64,000 bases of DNA from assembly GCA_020636215.1 (NCBI GenBank), contig JACJYG010000009.1, positions 186,001 to 250,000 of the forward strand, written 5' to 3'. The stretch's first letter is position 1. Each line of letters begins with the position of its first letter. The notes below the pieces were generated by a model. It made no database searches. It saw nothing but the letters and a program-made list of their open reading frames with translations, and was not told the DNA's origin. The position numbers were made by a program, and so were the translations under genes. Shown here piece after piece: positions 42,766 to 51,644 of this stretch. The stretch is from Lewinellaceae bacterium (lineage in GTDB: Bacteria; Bacteroidota; Bacteroidia; Chitinophagales; Saprospiraceae).

Positions 42766-42864
42766 AAGGGATATTTTAGAAAATTCCGTGAAATTCGTTG
42801 TTTATTAAAGACCTCTACGTAACAGACAAGCAAATTGATTGTTTAACCATTGATTTATTCATTT

Positions 42865-43398
42865 ATGCCTGGACTGTCAAAGCGGCAATATTTTAGATGC
42901 ATTATACTCTTCCTCGCGCTGATTGGGGTAAGTAACTGCGGCCATCCGGCCAGGCAGGAGCCCTTTGTAGATTGTCGGTATGGCGCTCCTGAACCTATCT
43001 TCAATCCGGGCCTTGCTTCGGTCAGCCGCCACAGCTTTCACATAGAAAAAGATAAGGCTGTTGAAGAACTGGCCTTTTCAGACGGCCTGGAGCTGGCCAT
43101 TTTTCAAACCGGCTGCGAATTTATCCGGCAGGAGTTTCGCTTCCGATGGGAAGGTGATTTCCATGGAGCTCCCGATGATTTCTGGATCGGTGAAGCGGCC
43201 AGGGTGTTTAATCGGCTCGGCCAATTGGGGCCGGAGTACCTGGCCTACCGGAATCTGGCGCAAACGATCACTGAAAATGCCGGCCGGATGCGGTTAGATG
43301 AAAGTATAAAACTGCAAGATGGCTTTTACTTTCAGGCCAAAACCATTTTGTCTGCCGATGAGGCTAAGCTGTCCATAATTATCAGCGAACAACCATAA
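42865..43398 (+). CDS. Lipoprotein of unknown function
   Basis: The frame can be read from a TTG at 42850, but the ATG at 42865 (MPGLSKRQYFRCIILFLALIGVSNC) gives a standard lipoprotein signal, with lipidated Cys after SN, so it is preferred; about 177 residues. The mature part starts CGHPARQEPFVDCRYGAP and contains FQTGCEFIRQEFRFRWEGD and a helix-rich second half. No family is recognised. It is divergent from folE with a short spacer, and no neighbour suggests a role. Confidence 0.75.
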   Translation: MPGLSKRQYFRCIILFLALIGVSNCGHPARQEPFVDCRYGAPEPIFNPGLASVSRHSFHIEKDKAVEELAFSDGLELAIFQTGCEFIRQEFRFRWEGDFHGAPDDFWIGEAARVFNRLGQLGPEYLAYRNLAQTITENAGRMRLDESIKLQDGFYFQAKTILSADEAKLSIIISEQP

Positions 43399-43789
43399 AA
43401 AAAGAAACGCTCCTAAATCAGCCCATCTCTTTTTTTTTCTATTTTTTCTTACTGAGTTTCAGCATGTTCCGGATGGCTCTCGATAAACATGTTATTTTTA
43501 TTAATTTTATATATAATTGATTGCCAGTGTTTTAACCAAAAAAATTACAGGCTTCATCATTTTGATGCCCGACAAATTGTCAGTGCTTTTTTTTGTTGAG
43601 CAGGATCATATTGAATACTTTTATGCTTGTAAAGGCAGGAGAGCGACTTTAATTCCCTCATTATCCCGAATGCTATTATCCCGAAGTAAGGAATTCCCTT
43701 CGATGTCCTATAGCTATTGTTCTGCCATGTTAGGTTGAGTATAGAATTTTTCTCTATAAAAGAATTTAAGTATCAGCAAGTTAAATGAG

Positions 43790-43820
43790 CTCCGCTACAA
43801 TTTTGTGGCGGGGTTTTTTT
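43790..43820 (+). terminator. Terminator upstream of lpdA
   Basis: Nine-pair GC-rich stem (43790-43798 with 43805-43813, two G-T pairs), 6-base loop and seven T. It is far from any annotated stop codon. Confidence 0.75.
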
Positions 43821-43872
43821 ATATTCCTGCGGCCTTCCCAGCTTTTCTTTTTCACATCCTAAAGGAACTGAG

Positions 43873-43880
43873 TATATTTG
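43873..43880 (+). promoter_or_regulatory. -7 box (TATATTTG) of lpdA
   Basis: Exact TAnnTTTG match 55 bases before the lpdA ATG and 52 bases after the preceding terminator. Confidence 0.6.
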
Positions 43881-43935
43881 CGCCGGAAAGAACAACCCGT
43901 AACATTAGGTTGTTAGCGTAATTTAAATCAAACCG

Positions 43936-45342
43936 ATGACCATGGATAAATTTGACCTCATTGTAATTGGAAGCGGGCCAGGCGGCTATGTCGCGGCCAT
44001 CCGGGCATCCCAGTTGGGAATGAAAGTCGCTGTTGTAGAACGGGAATCTCTGGGTGGGATTTGCCTGAACTGGGGCTGCATCCCGACCAAGGCCCTTCTG
44101 AAAAGTGCTCAGGTGTTTGAATATATTCGCCATGCGGAAGATTATGGAATTAAAGTGGGAAACCCTACGGCGGATTTTGAGGGTATGATCAAGCGGAGCC
44201 GTGGTGTAGCTGATGGAATGAGTAAAGGGATTAATTTTCTTTTCCGCAAGAATAAGATAACGGTCCTTGAAGGAAATGGAGCCCTGGCGCGCGGTAACAA
44301 AGTAGAAGTTACAGACGCCAAAGGGGTCAAAAAGGAATACAGCGCCAGCCATATCATCATCGCTACGGGGGGGCGCGCCAAGGAGCTGCCCAATGTGCCA
44401 ATTGATGGAAAAAAAGTGATTGAGTACCGGCGTGCGATGAGCCTTGAACAGCAACCTAAAAAGATGGTAGTTATCGGCGCGGGCGCTATTGGCGTGGAAT
44501 TCGCCTATTTCTACCATTCTATTGGCACCGAAGTGGTTGTCGTGGAATTTCTGGAGCAGGGCCTGGTGCCGCGGGAAGATGCCGATATCTCCAAAGAACT
44601 AGGTAAGATATACAAGAAAAAAGGCATTGAAGTTTTCGGCAATACTTCAGTAGAAGCTGTTGATACCAAGGGCAAAGGGTGTAAGGTATCTGTCAAGGAC
44701 CGGAAAACCGGAAAAACGCAGGAAATTCAATGCGACATTGTCCTCTCAGCAGCAGGCGTAGCGCCCAACACAGAAAATATCGGACTGGAAGCGCTGGGCA
44801 TTAAAACGGACCGGGGGATGATCCTGGTTGACGATTATTATCAGACGAACGTTCCTGGAATCTATGCAATCGGGGATGTAGTGCCGGGCCCTGCCCTGGC
44901 TCACGTTGCCAGTGCAGAGGGGATCATCTGCGTAGAAAAGATTGCCGGGCAACATGTGGAGCCGCTCGATTACAACAACATTCCCGGTTGTACTTACTGT
45001 AGTCCAGAGATCGCCTCTGTAGGCTATACCGAACAGGCAGCAAAAGAAGCCGGTTATGACCTTAAAATTGGCAAATTTCCGTTCTCTGCATCAGGAAAGG
45101 CCAGTGCTTCCGGCGCTAAAGAAGGGTTCGTAAAAGTGATCTTCGACGCGAAGTACGGAGAGTTCCTTGGTGCGCACATGATAGGGTCCAATGTAACGGA
45201 AATGATCGCTGAGGTGGTGGCCGCCCGCAAGCTGGAAACGACTGGCCATGAGATCATCAAAACAGTACACCCCCACCCCACGATGAGCGAAGCGGTCATG
45301 GAAGCAGCCGCTGCAGCCTATGGAGAAGTGATCCATCTTTGA
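43936..45342 (+). CDS. lpdA: Dihydrolipoyl dehydrogenase (E3)
   Basis: A 468-residue flavoprotein. FAD binding: VIGSGPGGYVAAIRASQLGM near residue 10. The redox disulfide is GGICLNWGCIPTKALLKS (~38-55), the NAD loop VVIGAGAIGVEFAYFYHSIG (~180), the second FAD loop IYAIGDVVPGPALAHVAS, and the C-terminal His-Glu pair HPHPTMSEAVMEAAAA. It reoxidises lipoamide in pyruvate and 2-oxoglutarate dehydrogenase complexes and glycine cleavage. The second Met (MDKFDL, 43942) may be the true start. It has its own promoter and a long hairpin behind it; pdhB is 25 kb away. Confidence 0.97.
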   Translation: MTMDKFDLIVIGSGPGGYVAAIRASQLGMKVAVVERESLGGICLNWGCIPTKALLKSAQVFEYIRHAEDYGIKVGNPTADFEGMIKRSRGVADGMSKGINFLFRKNKITVLEGNGALARGNKVEVTDAKGVKKEYSASHIIIATGGRAKELPNVPIDGKKVIEYRRAMSLEQQPKKMVVIGAGAIGVEFAYFYHSIGTEVVVVEFLEQGLVPREDADISKELGKIYKKKGIEVFGNTSVEAVDTKGKGCKVSVKDRKTGKTQEIQCDIVLSAAGVAPNTENIGLEALGIKTDRGMILVDDYYQTNVPGIYAIGDVVPGPALAHVASAEGIICVEKIAGQHVEPLDYNNIPGCTYCSPEIASVGYTEQAAKEAGYDLKIGKFPFSASGKASASGAKEGFVKVIFDAKYGEFLGAHMIGSNVTEMIAEVVAARKLETTGHEIIKTVHPHPTMSEAVMEAAAAAYGEVIHL

Positions 45343-45350
45343 TGGTTGCC

Positions 45351-45405
45351 GGTTTCATAGTTTCACTGTTTCGCCACCTGATGGTAACAGTGAAACTATG
45401 AAACC
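45351..45405. terminator. Long perfect hairpin between convergent lpdA and HlyD genes
   Basis: Twenty-base perfect arms (45351-45370 and 45386-45405) with a 15-base loop, 8 bases after the lpdA stop and 1 base before the HlyD gene's stop. A bidirectional end of both transcripts is likely. Confidence 0.75.
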
Positions 45406-45406
45406 C

Positions 45407-46723
45407 TTATCCTTTTTGCGAAACAGCCCCCCTGATATTTTCGAAAACTCTTTCGATGAGGCGTTTATCGGAAGTGATGACAGTCGCCGTGCCGAGCATT
45501 TCCCGGGTAGGTTCAATCTGTCGGCCAAGAGTAGTTGTCAGTCCGTTAGGAAAGAATATCTCTACTGTAATCTTACCTTCAATAGGCACCTGGCTCTTTC
45601 CCCTGACCACAGCTAATAAGGCGCCGTATTCTGCGAAGGAATAACTGTCGAGATTGACGACCACCTTCTGCTGGGGTTTAATCTTTACAGATTTAGCTAC
45701 CTCAATCAGCATTACTCCTTTCGTTTCGTGTTCTTTAAGCGGAACGACAACTCCAATCTCTTTTCCCTCCTCGACAAACTGTTGTTCGCTTATATTCCCC
45801 AAATCAAGGGATACAATACCATCGACGGGTGAGCTGATGACATATTTTTCTTTCCAGGCATTGAGGTCTCGCCGCAAGGCCTGGAAACTTTCACGGAGAA
45901 TGGCAGCAGCTTCGTCCTGATTCTCTTGTGAACCGGCCCGGACGCCGCTCATTTCGGCCCGGATGCGGTCCATATCCAGTTCTTTACTTTTAATGGAGGA
46001 TTCAATGCTTTCGCGCATCCGTTTCAAACTGAGTTCGCTTTCCCGGGTCCGTTCTACCCGTTCCTCTGCCAGAAGCTTTTCGCGGGCCAGGGCTTCTTCC
46101 CTTTGAAGGCGGGTCTCTACGATCTCTATTTGCCGGTTAATATTAGACAAACGGTCCCGGTCGCTGGCGGCCATACTCTGCAGCTTTCTCAATTCGCGGC
46201 GCAGTTGTTCCAGGCTGTACTTATCATAAGGATTGGAAAGAAATTGTTTCATTTCATCCTGGCGGCGGTAAAATTCGAAGAGGCTGTTTTTCAGTTCTCC
46301 CAGCACCAGGTTGTTGGCTACTTTGAAAGCCAGAAGAGTAGAGTCATCAGGCCCCCCAGCGGCAATAATGGCATTTTCCAGGGTCAGGACATCTTCAATA
46401 TTGGCGCTTTCGTTGTTGGAGCTATTGTCAAAAACGATGAGCACCTCTCCTTGCCGAACTCTGGACTCATTTTTTACGCGGATCAATTTTACCCGGCCCC
46501 GGAATTGGGTGACCAGGCGTTTGGGAGGGTCTGTCGATGAGATTTTGACTTTTGATTCGACCGTATCCGGGTATTTTACCAAAAAACCAATGTACCCGAT
46601 CACCACCAGCGCAATCAAAAAAATAAGGGTGCCATAGCGGGTCATCCATCCTGGAGGAGTACCGAGAATTTCCTGCACTTCTTCGCTCCTAAGCTCTATG
46701 TTTTCATGTTCCAGCATCTCCAA
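45407..46723 (-). CDS. HlyD-family membrane fusion protein
   Basis: A 438-residue periplasmic adaptor. One membrane helix lies near the start (GTLIFLIALVVIGYIGFLV, ~29-48). A lipoyl-like beta segment follows (KLIRVKNESRVRQGEVLIVFDN), then a long coiled coil (~125-270, LEQLRRELRKLQSMAAS ... RLQREEALAREKLLAEER). The second half of the lipoyl domain contains YVISSPVDGIVSLDLGNISE, and a C-terminal beta barrel includes PQQKVVVNLDSYSFAEYG. It links an inner-membrane exporter to an outer-membrane channel. It starts 6 bases after the C39 ABC exporter gene. No TolC-type gene is nearby. Confidence 0.92.
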   Translation of the reverse strand: MEMLEHENIELRSEEVQEILGTPPGWMTRYGTLIFLIALVVIGYIGFLVKYPDTVESKVKISSTDPPKRLVTQFRGRVKLIRVKNESRVRQGEVLIVFDNSSNNESANIEDVLTLENAIIAAGGPDDSTLLAFKVANNLVLGELKNSLFEFYRRQDEMKQFLSNPYDKYSLEQLRRELRKLQSMAASDRDRLSNINRQIEIVETRLQREEALAREKLLAEERVERTRESELSLKRMRESIESSIKSKELDMDRIRAEMSGVRAGSQENQDEAAAILRESFQALRRDLNAWKEKYVISSPVDGIVSLDLGNISEQQFVEEGKEIGVVVPLKEHETKGVMLIEVAKSVKIKPQQKVVVNLDSYSFAEYGALLAVVRGKSQVPIEGKITVEIFFPNGLTTTLGRQIEPTREMLGTATVITSDKRLIERVFENIRGAVSQKG

Positions 46724-46729
46724 AACTAC

Positions 46730-48961
46730 TTATGCTCCTAATTCTAATTGATTCCGGACCAATTGATAATACGCTCCACGCAGATAGGTCAGTTCTTCAT
46801 GAGTACCTTGTTCCACTATTTCACCGCCTTCCAGAACGATGATGTTATCGGCATTCATTACGGTGCTCAAACGGTGGGCGACGACAATCACAGTGCGGCC
46901 GTAGAAGAATTCCTCCAGGTTTTCCATGATCACCATCTCATTGTAGGCGTCGAGGGCGCTGGTTGCCTCATCAAAGAAGATGTATTCCGGATTTTTATAA
47001 ACGGCGCGGGCAATGAGTAAGCGTTGTTTTTGCCCCTGGCTGAGCCCCAGTCCCTCCTGCCCTATTTTGGTGTTGTAGCCGAGCGGCAGGGATTCAATAA
47101 AACTTTGAATATTTGCGACCTTTACTGCCTTGAGCAGCTTCTTCTTATCGATGATCTCATCTCCCAACGCTATGTTTTTGGCGATAGAATCATAGAAAAT
47201 GTAACCGTCCTGCATAACGACTCCGCACTTACTGCGCCACAGCCGGCTGTTAATATTCGAAAGGTTAATATCCCCCAGGCGAACGGCTCCCTCCGCCGGC
47301 AAATAAAAATTGAGCATCAGTTTGACCAGAGTGGTCTTTCCACTTCCGCTGGTTCCAACAATGGCCGTCGTCTGCCCTTTAGGGATGCGCAGGTTGATAT
47401 TGCGAAGCACCGTTGGAGAATGGGGGCCGTTATATTGGAAGGTAACATCCTCCACGATCAGGTCACCGGATTCGGGAAGTAGGGTGATCTTTTCTTCAAT
47501 ATTTTCCTCATCTTCTTTGGAATGGATCTCATTCATTCGTTCCAGGCTGATCTTCGCTTCCTGCATATTGCGCAGGAAGTCGATCCATTGGCCCACCGGA
47601 GCATTTAACTGGCCGATGATGTATTGAACGCCCAACAGCATCCCCAGGCTCATATTGCCATCGAGGACCGACTTGGCGACGATAAAGGTAATGATCAGGT
47701 TTTTGGTTTCATTGAAAAAGGATGCCCCGGCCCGCTGAAACTGGCCGATACGCAGAGAACTCATCCCGGTTCGGAACAGCCGGGCCTGAATGCGCTCCCA
47801 GGCCCATCGTTTCTGTTTTTCGGCATTATGCAACTTGATTTCCTGCATGCCGCTGATCAACTCTATGAGGTTGCTCTGGTTTTCCGAAGACTGGTCGAAA
47901 CGCTTGTAATCGAGTTCCCGACGGATAGATTGGAAAAAAAAGATCCAACCCAGATATAGCGTTGTTCCGATAAAGAAGACTAGAAAAACAAGCCGGCTCC
48001 AGGCCAGCAAAACAATAGCAAAAGCGATGTAGTTGACGAAAGAAAAAATAGACATCAGGGAGGTTGAAGTCAGGAAGCGCTGTACCCGTTCGTGGTCGGC
48101 GATACGCTGCATGAGGTCCCCACTGATCTTGGAATCAAAGAATTTGATCGGCAGCTTTGTCAGCTTGATCAGAAAATCCGAGATCAGGCTGATGTTGACC
48201 CGCACCCCTACGTGCAGCATGATCCAGTTGCGCACCTGCTCTACGGCAAGCTGGGTAAGGAAAAGAAAAAACTGAGCGGCCAGGATGATCTTAATGAAGT
48301 CCAGGTCGACATTTCCGATACCGGTATCTACAATTGATTTGATCAGGAAAGGAAAAATAACCTGAAGGCCGGTACCGATAAAAAGGCCTACTATCAATTG
48401 GATGATCAAAGGCCGGTACTTCCGAAAATAGGAGAAGATGTAGCCGAACCCGGCTTTATTGACCGATTTTTCTTCTCTTTCGTAAAACTCAGGGGTGGTT
48501 TCCAAAAGTAAGAGGACGCCAAGCCCTTCCCCCTCTTCCACATCACTGACCCAGTTTTCGATAAACTCTTCCCGGGTTAGCTTAAAAATACCGGCAGCTG
48601 GGTCAGCGATCCAGGCATAATTTTGTTTGACTCGAAAGACCACAACAAAATGTTCCTGTTTCCAGTGGGCGATACAAGGCACCGGAATATCCCGAGATAG
48701 CCGGTCATAAGTCGTTTTCACTGCCAGAGATTGCAGGCCGATATGCTCGGCTGCGTCACTTATGCCCAACAAAGAAACCCCTTGCTTGCCCATGTAGGTA
48801 AGCTCGCGAAGGTACTCCAGAGAATAATACCTGCCCCAATACCGCGAAATCATTCGCAGGCAGGTCGCTCCGCAGTCCATTGCGTCTAATTGTTGGTAAA
48901 AAGGAAATTTCCGTGGCATTTCTCTTGTCTCAGCCTTGATAATTGCTGCTGCCGCTTTCAA
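46730..48961 (-). CDS. Peptidase-containing ABC exporter (C39 type)
   Basis: A 743-residue exporter. The N-terminal C39 protease domain (~18-150) has Cys30 (QLDAMDCGATCLRMI), His104 (HWKQEHFVVVF) and Asp120 (WIADPAAG), so leader cleavage should work. A six-helix transmembrane domain spans about 180-470. The ATPase domain (~500-743) has Walker A VGTSGSGKTTLVKLML, signature GLSQGQKQRLLIARAVYKNP and Walker B YIFFDEATSALD. Such proteins cut double-glycine leaders and export peptides. The Met at 48919 (MPRKFPFYQQ) is an alternative start. It pairs with the HlyD gene; I found no GG-leader peptide gene close by. Confidence 0.94.
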   Translation of the reverse strand: MKAAAAIIKAETREMPRKFPFYQQLDAMDCGATCLRMISRYWGRYYSLEYLRELTYMGKQGVSLLGISDAAEHIGLQSLAVKTTYDRLSRDIPVPCIAHWKQEHFVVVFRVKQNYAWIADPAAGIFKLTREEFIENWVSDVEEGEGLGVLLLLETTPEFYEREEKSVNKAGFGYIFSYFRKYRPLIIQLIVGLFIGTGLQVIFPFLIKSIVDTGIGNVDLDFIKIILAAQFFLFLTQLAVEQVRNWIMLHVGVRVNISLISDFLIKLTKLPIKFFDSKISGDLMQRIADHERVQRFLTSTSLMSIFSFVNYIAFAIVLLAWSRLVFLVFFIGTTLYLGWIFFFQSIRRELDYKRFDQSSENQSNLIELISGMQEIKLHNAEKQKRWAWERIQARLFRTGMSSLRIGQFQRAGASFFNETKNLIITFIVAKSVLDGNMSLGMLLGVQYIIGQLNAPVGQWIDFLRNMQEAKISLERMNEIHSKEDEENIEEKITLLPESGDLIVEDVTFQYNGPHSPTVLRNINLRIPKGQTTAIVGTSGSGKTTLVKLMLNFYLPAEGAVRLGDINLSNINSRLWRSKCGVVMQDGYIFYDSIAKNIALGDEIIDKKKLLKAVKVANIQSFIESLPLGYNTKIGQEGLGLSQGQKQRLLIARAVYKNPEYIFFDEATSALDAYNEMVIMENLEEFFYGRTVIVVAHRLSTVMNADNIIVLEGGEIVEQGTHEELTYLRGAYYQLVRNQLELGA

Positions 48962-49169
48962 AATATTTCAAATAAAAAAGCGGTAAAACAATTTTATTCA
49001 CGAAAGATAAGGCCTTCGGGCCTCTTTTGGAACAGTTAGTGCCTAATTTCTTTAAAAACAGGGCCTTTAAGCATGAAAAAACCATAATATTGTTTATTCT
49101 ATGACTATGAACACCTTTTGGAAGTCTGGGCCCAATTAGCTATTTTTCCCGTCAATTTGAAATCGGCAC

Positions 49170-50123
49170 ATGGTCAATAGCTTTATTTCCGTTGTGGGTG
49201 TGGTTAATCATTCTCAGGAGCTCAAGGTGCTTCCAGATTACCTGAACAACCTCTTTCCTGTTTTGTCTCAGCATTTTTCAGACTATGAGATCATTCTGGT
49301 AAACAACAATTTCGGAATTCCGGTCGACCCCTATATCGAACCACTGCCGGAGGAGCTCAAGCACAATATTTACCTGCTGAACCTATCCCGGGTGGCCAAC
49401 CCTAACCACGCTATTCTGGCCGGGCTGGACCGCGCCAATGGAGATTACACCATTATCCTTGGGTTGGAATTTTTTCAACAACCCGAATGGGTATTGAAGT
49501 TATTTGAGAAAACGAGAGAACACTATGATATCGTTTACCTGCGGGCCAGCTACCGGGAAGTAGGTTTGCGGTCCAGGCCATTGTATAAGATATTCTACTA
49601 TATCCTCAAGCATTATTCGACCCTTCAAATTGATGAGAAAGCCCACAATACCAGGATAATATCACGCCGCGCCCTCAATTCCCTGTTGCGGCTGCGGGAG
49701 AACCTAAGATACATGAAGGCCATTTATTCCATTGTAGGCTATCGGACGACCTATCTGGAAACAGATATGCCGCTACATGCCGGTTATTCGGAAGCTTTTT
49801 CCGAGCGTTTTCGAACCTCTCTGGTGGCTATTACCTCTTACACGACTTTTCTGCGTAGCCTTTTGCTTTGGATCTTTATTTTTTCGGTCATTTTCCTGCT
49901 TGGGGTCATTTTTAATGCCCTGAAAGTGAAGTTCACCGGTATTGACCTTTTTGGCAATATCGGAGAGCCCTTTTCAGGATGGACCTTCCTGGTTATTCTG
50001 ATTGCCATCTTTTTTGCGACCACCTGCCTGAACCTTTACATCATGTCTATCTACCTGTCCAATATTTATAATGAAATCAAGCAGAGGCCGCTCTACATCA
50101 TCGAATCGATTAAACGGTTTTAG
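49170..50123 (+). CDS. GtrB/DPM1-like GT2 membrane protein with degenerate active site
   Basis: A 317-residue protein with the outline of a polyprenyl-phosphate glycosyltransferase. The GT2 domain (1-~220) has VVGVVNHSQEL, LSRVANPNHAILAGLDRANG and the RIISRRALNSLLRL segment. Two C-terminal membrane helices follow (LLLWIFIFSVIFLLGVIF; FLVILIAIFFATTCLNLYIM). The nucleotide-binding VDDGS of the family reads VNNNF (44-48), and the metal-binding DxDLQ-PPE motif reads GLEFFQQPEW (98-107), so two key aspartates are lost. It is probably a non-catalytic relative or binds a different donor. Its last 14 bases overlap the convergent hydrolase gene. Confidence 0.85.
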   Translation: MVNSFISVVGVVNHSQELKVLPDYLNNLFPVLSQHFSDYEIILVNNNFGIPVDPYIEPLPEELKHNIYLLNLSRVANPNHAILAGLDRANGDYTIILGLEFFQQPEWVLKLFEKTREHYDIVYLRASYREVGLRSRPLYKIFYYILKHYSTLQIDEKAHNTRIISRRALNSLLRLRENLRYMKAIYSIVGYRTTYLETDMPLHAGYSEAFSERFRTSLVAITSYTTFLRSLLLWIFIFSVIFLLGVIFNALKVKFTGIDLFGNIGEPFSGWTFLVILIAIFFATTCLNLYIMSIYLSNIYNEIKQRPLYIIESIKRF

Positions 50124-50967
50124 CAGCCATGCTTTTTTTCTCAATATGATGCTCCATCCAATGATGGGCATATTCAAAAACTTCCAGTTGTTTTTTTTCA
50201 TTGTGGATCTCGTGGTACAACCCCTCCCATTCCCGATAAGTGACGTCTCCCTGGACGCGGAGTGCAAAGGCGCGGCTTCCTTCCGGGGAAACAATATGGT
50301 CTTCGCCACCATGCATGATCAAAAGAGGTAATGGGAATAGCCCGGAATATTGATCCAGCCAATTGGCCTGCTGCATCATCCCAATACCGGTAGCTGCGGT
50401 GATGCGGTCATGGACCAGGGGATCCTGTTCGTAAGCGCGGACCACTTCAGGATCTTTCGAAAGGTGCTCCGTTTTCAGGCCGTTGCCCTGCGTATAAGCA
50501 GGATATAATACCCGCATTATTTTCCCCAGGGCTATCTCTATGCCAGAAGGCTGGAAGGCCAGCCTTATCCAGGGAGCTGAAGCAATTACACCTTGCACTT
50601 CGGGATGCCTTTTCAGGGCATAAGCGAGCACCAGGTTTCCGCCCATGGAGTGTCCATAGAGAAAAATGGGCATCCTCTGGTGATGGACTTTGGCCTGCAC
50701 CAATAATTGGGAGACTTCGTCCAGCAGGAGATCGACGCGAGGAGTATGCCCTCGTTTACCTCCGGATAGGCCATGCCCCCGGCGGTCATACCCAATAACG
50801 CTATAGCCATTATCCGTAAAGTATTGGGCAAAATGGCTGTAACGGCCAATGTGTTCTCCCAACCCATGGATCAGGCAGATGGCGCCCTTGGGCTGATTAG
50901 CCTGCCATTCTCTGCCAGATATATGAATGCCATCGCTGGTTTCCCATTCAAAATTTCGTTCCTGCAT
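50110..50967 (-). CDS. Alpha/beta hydrolase, monoacylglycerol lipase-like
   Basis: A 285-residue cytoplasmic hydrolase without signal peptide. Residues ~28-36 give ICLIHGLGEH (oxyanion loop) and ~60-70 IGYDRRGHGLSGGKRGH. The nucleophile elbow is LYGHSMGGNLVL (Ser ~105), then LLIMHGGEDHIVSPEGS with the acid and YHEIHNE with the catalytic His. The pattern is that of monoacylglycerol lipase/lysophospholipase family Hydrolase_4 proteins. It begins 1 base after the SPOR-like gene ends, so the two share a transcript. Substrate not determinable. Confidence 0.92.
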   Translation of the reverse strand: MQERNFEWETSDGIHISGREWQANQPKGAICLIHGLGEHIGRYSHFAQYFTDNGYSVIGYDRRGHGLSGGKRGHTPRVDLLLDEVSQLLVQAKVHHQRMPIFLYGHSMGGNLVLAYALKRHPEVQGVIASAPWIRLAFQPSGIEIALGKIMRVLYPAYTQGNGLKTEHLSKDPEVVRAYEQDPLVHDRITAATGIGMMQQANWLDQYSGLFPLPLLIMHGGEDHIVSPEGSRAFALRVQGDVTYREWEGLYHEIHNEKKQLEVFEYAHHWMEHHIEKKSMAAKTV

Positions 50968-50968
50968 G

Positions 50969-51514
50969 TCAGTTTATTCGTTTGCCTTCCTCGTATTCTA
51001 TCACGCGAGCTTTGGGATACCGTTGCTGAAGGAAGTTGGCCAGGAAGTCGGTAGCCTCTGCTGCAGTTGAAAAATTTCCTAAGGTGTAGGAATAGGCCTT
51101 CTCATTGAGTTTTTCAACGGTAAGGTTGCCGTGTTGAAAGAAAATATCGTGGCTTTCCGGAAGAGGTTCCTCTACAGCCATTATTTCAATCCTGAAGCCT
51201 GTGAAATCCTGGGGGATTTTTTGCACCTGGCTATAACTGTTATCCACTTCGATTGGAATGATAGGAATCACCTTAGGGGACGACGATTTTCCATCAAATG
51301 GGTTGGAGTCATAGGGGGTAAAGCGGGCGCCACTCAAAGGGGCGTCAAAATCCTCTCCTACCGGGATCGTATCCGCCGGTTGGAAATAATCAGCGGGAAC
51401 TTCTTCTCCAATCTTGGTTATGTGAGGGTAATTTTCCAAATTACTGCCCCCAAAACAAGGTTGAAGCAAAACGAATAAGCAGAGAAAAGCAAAAAACGCT
51501 GTAGTTTTAGACAT
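50969..51514 (-). CDS. Exported SPOR-like domain protein
   Basis: A 181-residue protein with a signal peptide (MSKTTAFFAFLCLFVLLQPCFG). The last ~75 residues (FTGFRIEIMAVEEPLPES ... YSYTLGNFSTAAEATDFLANF) have the layout of a SPOR-type domain, which binds denuded peptidoglycan glycans at division sites, although similarity is modest. The middle is low-complexity, Pro/Asp-rich. It leads the two-gene unit with the hydrolase and is divergent from fmt with 130 bases between. Confidence 0.75.
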   Translation of the reverse strand: MSKTTAFFAFLCLFVLLQPCFGGSNLENYPHITKIGEEVPADYFQPADTIPVGEDFDAPLSGARFTPYDSNPFDGKSSSPKVIPIIPIEVDNSYSQVQKIPQDFTGFRIEIMAVEEPLPESHDIFFQHGNLTVEKLNEKAYSYTLGNFSTAAEATDFLANFLQQRYPKARVIEYEEGKRIN

Positions 51515-51644
51515 AGCACTTAAGATATGAAATGTTCGGGGAAGAAGGCCTCAAAGAATTCTAAAGGCTGGCCTCCAGTATTTTTTGAGCACTACCGAAA
51601 ATTAAATTTACTACAAACAGGCTTTAAAACCAACTCCCACGATT

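Larger units (their letters stand above)
43399..43935. other. Intergenic stretch, 537 bases, between lipoprotein gene and lpdA
   Basis: It contains a good terminator (43790-43820) nearly 400 bases past the lipoprotein stop and the lpdA promoter box (43873-43880). The part 43400-43790 has no convincing gene; a 58-codon ATG frame at 43565-43738 lacks codon bias or motifs. An untranslated 3' region or a small RNA ending at the terminator is possible. Confidence 0.55.

Noticed and set aside
43565..43738. 58-codon frame between the lipoprotein gene and lpdA
   Set aside because: Low-quality composition and no signal or family; kept only as a note for the orphan terminator.
43852..44517. 221-codon frame antisense to lpdA
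   Set aside because: Covers the lpdA promoter and start on the opposite strand; no protein features.
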